Shown: positions 59,410 to 64,000 of the stretch, in pieces | Layout: the number at the start of each line of letters is the position of its first letter | Position numbering within the stretch: position 1 is the stretch's first letter | Assembly (NCBI RefSeq): GCF_003264935.1 | Contig: NZ_QLOE01000002.1 | Span: 124,001-188,000, forward strand | DNA length: 64,000 bases | Origin: Methanothermobacter tenebrarum | GTDB taxonomy: Archaea > Methanobacteriota > Methanobacteria > Methanobacteriales > DSM-23052 | Reading direction: 5' to 3' | Translations under genes and position numbers: made by a program | The notes under the pieces: model-generated | The model's database searches: none | What the model was told of the DNA's origin: nothing | Seen by the model: the letters and a program-made list of their open reading frames with translations, nothing else

Positions 59410-60137
59410 AGGTCGAAACAAAGAATGAATCATGCACAATAGTATCTGAAGAGATTGAAAACGCTATAGTCCTTGAAGGATCCCCAGGCTTGGGGCTGAT
59501 AGGCAACATCGTAGGATGGCTCTTAGTAGACGATCTCAAGATGAGGGAAATAGGATACATCGACTCCAAATATTTCCCGCCCCTAGCAGTCCTCTACAGG
59601 GGTGTTGCAATACACCCCTTCAGAATATATGAAGGAGAAGGACTAGTACTCTTCCTATCAGATTTCATCCTACCATCCTCAGTAGTCTATGACATGACCA
59701 ATGCAATGGTAAAATGGATGAAAAGAAACAACAGCAAGGAATTAATAACATTTAACAGCGTCATTGTAAGACAAAAGTCACACCTAGTCGCAGGAGCAGC
59801 TAACAGTAAAGACGCCTTGAAAAGACTTGGAAAACTGGACATACCAATATTACCATTCGGGAACATAAACGGGATCTCAGGAACATTACTAACAAGATGC
59901 GCTATAGAAAACATACCAGCTTCTTGCTTATTCGGCGAGATACTAACACCCTACCCAGATCCAAGAGCAGCGGCAGAAGTAGTCGAAGTCCTAAACAAAA
60001 TGTTAGGCCTCGAAGTAGATACAGAACCATTACTAGAAGAAGCCCAAGCAATCGAATCAAGGCTTAAAAAATTAGCAGAAAAAGTGCACAAAACAGAAAC
60101 ACCCACAACCCCAACAGAAACACCAATATACATGTAG
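59406..60137 (+). CDS. PAC2-family protein (proteasome-assembly-chaperone-like)
   Basis: 243 residues with the PAC2 pattern [19 protein letters not shown] near 22-40, [11 protein letters not shown] and a helical C-terminus ([19 protein letters not shown]) ending in a Thr/Pro tail. Archaeal PAC2 proteins relate to proteasome assembly chaperones but their job is not settled. It overlaps the PepSY gene by four bases. A second PAC2 gene lies at 61714. Confidence 0.82.
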   Translation: MKVETKNESCTIVSEEIENAIVLEGSPGLGLIGNIVGWLLVDDLKMREIGYIDSKYFPPLAVLYRGVAIHPFRIYEGEGLVLFLSDFILPSSVVYDMTNAMVKWMKRNNSKELITFNSVIVRQKSHLVAGAANSKDALKRLGKLDIPILPFGNINGISGTLLTRCAIENIPASCLFGEILTPYPDPRAAAEVVEVLNKMLGLEVDTEPLLEEAQAIESRLKKLAEKVHKTETPTTPTETPIYM

Positions 60138-60143
60138 ACAAAG

Positions 60144-60165
60144 GGCAAATATTTTTATATATTAA
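60144..60165 (+). promoter_or_regulatory. tRNA-Arg promoter
   Basis: GGGCAAATATTTTTATATATT combines a GGGC-A-rich BRE and a TATA box about 35-45 bases before the first tRNA-Arg. Confidence 0.5.
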
Positions 60166-60195
60166 AAATTTACAATTTTTTTATCCATAGTAGAG

Positions 60196-60273
<78 letters not shown>

Positions 60274-60299
60274 CAAAAAAAAATTTTCACCAATTGAGG

Positions 60300-60376
<77 letters not shown>

Positions 60377-60543
60377 CACTCATTAGAAGGTTCTTCGCCC
60401 AATGGATTCGCAGAAGATTGCACCTAATCTTTGTGATTATAATATGATACCCTTAAAATCCCACAATATTTTAATATTATTGTTTCATGGGCGCTTGTTT
60501 TCCCAAATAAATTTTAGGGGGCTATGGACGAATAATTAAGATC

Positions 60544-61707
60544 CTATTTGAAATAAGCGTCCAATGTGTTTTCTGGAAATCTTATTTCACCGTATCTGCC
60601 CCCACCACCGGGTATTATGATGAGGGAGCCATTCCTAAAAGCTTTTATTGCGAGGGCGGTTTCGCCATCCACTTCCCTTATCTTGTCTAATGGGGCGTCA
60701 AGGAGCGTTCTTATTTCATTGCCGAACTCTTTTACAAGTTTTCCCCAAATCCTTTGGACATAACGTGTTGTAACACCCTTCCCATGCTTCATGCTAATTA
60801 TCTCGGCAAGTGGCATGATATGGATATAAGGTGGGCGATGACTTGGATGATGTGGCTTTTTCCATGTGGCTATTTCATGTATCCGATAATCTACACCCTT
60901 TTTGATGGTTCCACCACATGAACATTTCATGCCAAGTTTTATAGCCTCCTCAGGTTCATAGACTCTGTAACAGCGCGTGCACGCTGTGAGATGATATTTA
61001 CCAAGCCTTGGATCGAAACCATAATTTGCAAGTATATTCTTCCCCTTTATAGACTTTTTAATAGCGGAAAAAGAAATTTCATCTACTTTGAATTGGTTAA
61101 ATTCTCTACCGAGGCGGTGCGGCCAAGGGGAATGTGCATCGGAATTCGTCAAGAATGGTATGTTTTGGAGTTCTTTTATCCTGTCAGCCATGTCAGTGTC
61201 GGCTGAGAGGCCCAATTCCAAAAAATCGGGTGCTTTACCATAACAGTCATTGTAACTATCATAGGATTTGTATAAGCTGGTCCATGGTGTGAATGCATGG
61301 GATGGGCCGATGAGGCCATCATATTCATGTACTAAGTCCATTATCTCTGATCCTCGCATTCTAACCTTGGGTCTGCCCTCCTTGTTAATGTTGGATGATG
61401 GTAACTTCTCCTTTAGTTCCATGGCTGTTTCTATGGATGGTAAAATTAGAAGATGATGGACTCGTCTCAAGTCTTCAACTTCACTTGTTATTATGAAATT
61501 GCAGTCTTCATGGGAATAGATACCATCTTCTGTGGCCTTTGTACTTTCTATGATTATTTTGAGCCACTTGGGGTGAAATCCGTCACCGGTGCCTACAAGG
61601 TCTAAGCCTTTAAGTTTTGCTTGTGGGGCTATGTTCTTTATGGTCATCTTCTGGGATGTTGCCTGGGAAAAGCAACTGTGTATGTGTAGATCCGCGTTTA
61701 TTATCAT
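60544..61707 (-). CDS. Endonuclease Q (PHP-domain DNA repair nuclease)
   Basis: 387 residues of the EndoQ family, which cuts DNA 5' to deaminated bases and abasic sites. PHP metal site: DLHIHSCFS at the start, [17 protein letters not shown] and [16 protein letters not shown] zinc finger lies near 243-270 ([18 protein letters not shown]). The C-terminal helical part ends with [17 protein letters not shown] 61707 begins the domain directly. It follows the second PAC2 gene by six bases. Confidence 0.85.
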   Translation of the reverse strand: MIINADLHIHSCFSQATSQKMTIKNIAPQAKLKGLDLVGTGDGFHPKWLKIIIESTKATEDGIYSHEDCNFIITSEVEDLRRVHHLLILPSIETAMELKEKLPSSNINKEGRPKVRMRGSEIMDLVHEYDGLIGPSHAFTPWTSLYKSYDSYNDCYGKAPDFLELGLSADTDMADRIKELQNIPFLTNSDAHSPWPHRLGREFNQFKVDEISFSAIKKSIKGKNILANYGFDPRLGKYHLTACTRCYRVYEPEEAIKLGMKCSCGGTIKKGVDYRIHEIATWKKPHHPSHRPPYIHIMPLAEIISMKHGKGVTTRYVQRIWGKLVKEFGNEIRTLLDAPLDKIREVDGETALAIKAFRNGSLIIIPGGGGRYGEIRFPENTLDAYFK

Positions 61708-61713
61708 CTATGA

Positions 61714-62487
61714 TCAGCCTATGTATCTAAGATCCTCTTCGCCTGGTTTGAGCGTCATCCTCTCTATCATTTCCTGTTCCATCTGCTGAGCCTTTGATAT
61801 CATCTTACGGGTTTCCTTGGCCCTTTCTTCAAGTTTTTCAGTGTCTATTTCCAAGTTTAGTAATTCCATGAGGACGTTTAGCAGTGCTCTCGCGGCCTCG
61901 GCATCTATATAATATCCTGGTGTTTCACCCATGAGACAGACGCCTTCCATTCCTCTGAGGCTTCCCATTCCTAGTAGCAGACCTGATGCGCCGATTATGC
62001 CACCATCAGCTGACCTTAAAATGACTCCATGCTTTTCTAATTTCTTTGCAAGTTCTATGTTGGTGGCGGCGCCGTAGACCTTTGAAACTTCGACTGGTTG
62101 TCCTGTGGCTAATCCTCCAAGGGTGTATATCTCTTTGACGCCATGTTTTTCCACAAAGTCTAGTATCATGCCACAGATTTCATATTGCCCTTCTGGTGAA
62201 AGTCCTTGTGTATTACCGATTAGTATTATGTAGTCTCTTTTTTCTTTACCGACTGATTTCAAGTAATAAAATTCGTTTTTCATGGGTTCTACAATGCCAT
62301 TGTCATCTACTAGAACTTGTGGAGGAAATGATGGTGAGTAAAGTTCTGCGAATTTGGTAGCATCTAATTCGTCGATGATATGATCAGCGGCTAATTTTCC
62401 CACATGTCCTATACCTGGTAGAGCTTCTATGAATATCGGATGGTCTAATTCCACTTCTTCTATGACATTTATTATTGTTTCTTTCAT
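61714..62487 (-). CDS. PAC2-family protein (proteasome-assembly-chaperone-like)
   Basis: 257 residues: [20 protein letters not shown] near 20-40, [37 protein letters not shown] and [19 protein letters not shown] are typical of the archaeal PAC2 family. A paralogue of the protein at 59406. It starts three bases after the nop10 stop and so belongs to the translation-gene operon L44e-S27e-aIF2alpha-Nop10-PAC2, a frequent archaeal arrangement. Confidence 0.87.
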   Translation of the reverse strand: MKETIINVIEEVELDHPIFIEALPGIGHVGKLAADHIIDELDATKFAELYSPSFPPQVLVDDNGIVEPMKNEFYYLKSVGKEKRDYIILIGNTQGLSPEGQYEICGMILDFVEKHGVKEIYTLGGLATGQPVEVSKVYGAATNIELAKKLEKHGVILRSADGGIIGASGLLLGMGSLRGMEGVCLMGETPGYYIDAEAARALLNVLMELLNLEIDTEKLEERAKETRKMISKAQQMEQEMIERMTLKPGEEDLRYIG

Positions 62488-62489
62488 TT

Positions 62490-62666
62490 TTACCCCCCAT
62501 TATTTTTTTTAAAGAGCATCTGTTTTTTTAAAATGCGCCTATATTTCCCATACTTATCCTCTGGGGAATATTTTGGCGGGGCTACATTCCCTGTTTTCGC
62601 CCCACAATATGGGCATTTCTCTTTTAGTGTGTATTCTCCACACGAAGAACATTTTCGCATTTTCAT
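62490..62666 (-). CDS. nop10: H/ACA RNP protein Nop10
   Basis: 58 residues, [20 protein letters not shown] then [20 protein letters not shown]: the Cys4 ribbon followed by the PP-x-YSPEDKY motif is diagnostic. Part of the pseudouridine-guide ribonucleoprotein with Cbf5, Gar1 and L7Ae. Its ATG overlaps the aIF2alpha stop (ATGA), so it is coupled to translation of that gene. It is too short for most automatic calls. Confidence 0.93.
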   Translation of the reverse strand: MKMRKCSSCGEYTLKEKCPYCGAKTGNVAPPKYSPEDKYGKYRRILKKQMLFKKNNGG

Positions 62667-63442
62667 GTTAATTCACGATGGAATTCTCCTTTTCCTCCTT
62701 CTTTCATTATGATGTCTATACACTTCTGCGCGGCCTTTTTAAGCTTCTTTTCAGCTGTTGGATAATCTGTCGATTTAACTATTAAGCGGTAACGGGGTGC
62801 TCCAACAGCTTGTACGACCGCCCCTACTTTCTGAGCGGCCTTGAGGGCCTTTTTAATTATCTCTATACCATTAGGTGCATAGGATTTAATATCCACATAA
62901 CCAGTTACTTGAACCTCTGGGGGTGTTATATTCTTCTTAGCGACTTTGGTAATCGCCTTAGCCCAATCTTCAGGGACCCCCTCTTCTATTAATGCTTTTT
63001 CACCCTCATCTGCCGCTGTTTCAAATGCACCGTAAAGATCGCCGAATATGTCCATCAGATCATAGCCTACTTCCTCGTAGGCCTGGTCAAGGTTTTTACC
63101 TAAACTTTTAGCTGCTAATTCTAAAAATTTTTCAGCCTTTTGCTCAATCTTCCAAGTTTGTATCTTTTTACGTCTCTGATCATCTCTTATACGTTTCATG
63201 GAAGCGTCAACATGTCCCTTTTCAGGGTTGACTCTTAACACCCTAGCTACGATCTTCTGATTTTCCCTGACAAAATCTCTTATATTCTTAACCCAACCAG
63301 ATGAAACCTCTGAGATGTGTATGAAAGCTTCTTTACCAGGATATTCTTCAAGTTTTGCGAATGCACCATAACTTAAAACTTTATGCACAGTTGCAACTAC
63401 TAATTCGCCTTCTTCGGGCCATTCTCTTCTCCTTCTAACCAT
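62663..63442 (-). CDS. Translation initiation factor 2 subunit alpha
   Basis: 259 residues. N-terminal S1 domain ([36 protein letters not shown]), helical middle domain, and alpha-beta C-terminal domain ([40 protein letters not shown]) that binds the gamma subunit. It helps deliver initiator tRNA to the ribosome. Nine bases after S27e. Confidence 0.95.
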   Translation of the reverse strand: MVRRRREWPEEGELVVATVHKVLSYGAFAKLEEYPGKEAFIHISEVSSGWVKNIRDFVRENQKIVARVLRVNPEKGHVDASMKRIRDDQRRKKIQTWKIEQKAEKFLELAAKSLGKNLDQAYEEVGYDLMDIFGDLYGAFETAADEGEKALIEEGVPEDWAKAITKVAKKNITPPEVQVTGYVDIKSYAPNGIEIIKKALKAAQKVGAVVQAVGAPRYRLIVKSTDYPTAEKKLKKAAQKCIDIIMKEGGKGEFHRELT

Positions 63443-63451
63443 GAAAACACC

Positions 63452-63631
63452 TTAGTCTAAAACCTCTAGGATCTGGGCCTTTATATTTGCTTTGCCACCA
63501 GTTGGTTCCACTAATGTCTTACCACATATTATGCATTTTACATAGGATGCGGCCCTGTCGAACACTATCTGTTGGTTCCCACAATCTAGGCATTTAACCC
63601 GTAAAAAATTGCTCCTACTCTCATAGAACAT
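63452..63631 (-). CDS. Ribosomal protein S27e
   Basis: 59 residues from ATG 63631, which follows GGGGTGTGGCC. The zinc finger is [20 protein letters not shown] with [13 protein letters not shown] after it. Longer frames upstream overlap the L44e gene and are not needed. Confidence 0.95.
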   Translation of the reverse strand: MFYESRSNFLRVKCLDCGNQQIVFDRAASYVKCIICGKTLVEPTGGKANIKAQILEVLD

Positions 63632-63645
63632 GGCCACACCCCAAA

Positions 63646-63924
63646 TTATGTGGTGAATTCGACTCTTCCAACTCTGAATGTTCTTCTTTTTGTGTGAGAT
63701 TTTCCGCATTCTTTACATTTTAAGCGTAAGTCTAATTTTTTCACAGGTTTATTACCTGATGGTAATGGTCTTGGATATCCCCTGTAACCTGCGGTAACCC
63801 TCCTGAACTGTCTCTGACCCCATTTTAATTCGCTGGCTTTACGCCTTTTTGACTCTAGCACTTCATGGATGGTGTGTTTCCTACAATATGGACAGTAAGT
63901 TCTTCTTTCCTTCGGAATCTTCAT
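63646..63924 (-). CDS. Ribosomal protein L44e
   Basis: 92 residues, basic. [12 protein letters not shown] near 11-22 and [20 protein letters not shown] near the end give the zinc site of L44e. First gene of the L44e-S27e-aIF2alpha-nop10-PAC2 operon. A GAGGTGAT site precedes ATG 63924. Confidence 0.96.
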   Translation of the reverse strand: MKIPKERRTYCPYCRKHTIHEVLESKRRKASELKWGQRQFRRVTAGYRGYPRPLPSGNKPVKKLDLRLKCKECGKSHTKRRTFRVGRVEFTT

Positions 63925-64000
63925 TTTGTAATCACCTCAGAATATAATTTTAGAATGGTAAAAAATAATCTTCATGGTAATTATTTTTTTGCATTCTATT

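Overview
The window is chromosomal DNA of a hydrogenotrophic methanogenic archaeon of the order Methanobacteriales, most likely Methanothermobacter or a close relative. The evidence is the F420-reducing hydrogenase operon frhADGB, a complete 17-gene energy-converting hydrogenase B operon (ehbA-Q), formylmethanofuran:H4MPT formyltransferase (ftr), archaeal translation genes (L44e, S27e, aIF2alpha, Nop10), archaeal-type RNase P RNA, TATA/BRE promoters and a tRNA-Trp with an archaeal intron. Gene order and protein sequences resemble, from memory, the M. thermautotrophicus segment running from the CBS/IMPDH-related genes to the L44e cluster, but the DNA is visibly more AT-rich. No insertion sequence, CRISPR array, prophage or rRNA gene was seen.

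Layout. 1-4.8 kb: coaBC (cut by the window edge), a KH protein, a heavily decayed radical SAM pseudogene, two envelope proteins and pheA. 4.8-10.2 kb: an archaeal RNA ligase behind five consecutive CBS-domain genes with 18 CBS motifs in total. 10.2-12.3 kb: queE, queD, a DUF366 gene and a PPC/DUF296 gene. 12.4-14.5 kb: a nucleotidyltransferase-like protein, a Cas4-like protein with an altered active site and a small protein. 14.5-24.2 kb: the ehb operon on the minus strand. 24.6-30.3 kb: a frameshifted GMC-type oxidoreductase with a 4Fe-4S motif, a membrane hydrolase, an aspartoacylase-like protein, argG and a bifunctional NAD(P)HX repair enzyme. 30.3-37.3 kb: potassium handling (a channel with three novel C-terminal repeats, trkH, trkA) interspersed with ftr, a flippase-like membrane protein, a phosphoesterase and a TRAM protein. 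37.3-39.3 kb: seven minus-strand tRNA genes (Trp with a guide-RNA intron, Cys, His, Leu, Glu, Met, Asn) around hjc. 39.4-46.8 kb: a zinc-ribbon membrane protein, an unusual radical SAM enzyme, gatB, DUF504, a CBS-ParB protein, hisE, larB and hypF. 46.8-51.2 kb: heat-shock locus (ArsR-like regulator facing grpE-dnaK-dnaJ), rnpB and initiator tRNA. 51.6-55.1 kb: two membrane-anchored coiled-coil proteins, map, a frameshifted methyltransferase, a macro-domain protein and a small membrane protein. 55.1-58.5 kb: frhADGB. 58.7-64 kb: a possible structured RNA, a PepSY protein, two PAC2 proteins, two tRNA-Arg genes, EndoQ, nop10, aIF2alpha, S27e and L44e.

How the genes fit together. Frh makes reduced F420 from H2, Ftr acts in the second step of CO2 reduction, and Ehb uses ion-motive force to make reduced ferredoxin for carbon fixation. 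HypF serves maturation of the NiFe sites of both hydrogenases, and FrhD is the Frh-specific endopeptidase. Information processing (RNA ligase, RNase P, aIF2alpha, Nop10, tRNAs, GatB, queuosine/archaeosine genes) is well represented. The parts most likely to hold undescribed biology are the triple-repeat domain of the channel, the CBS gene array that runs in frame into a zinc-ribbon RNA ligase with no canonical start codon, the CX4CX2C radical SAM protein, and the paired 17-bp repeats in the heat-shock promoter region. All functional calls come from reading motifs; no database search was run.
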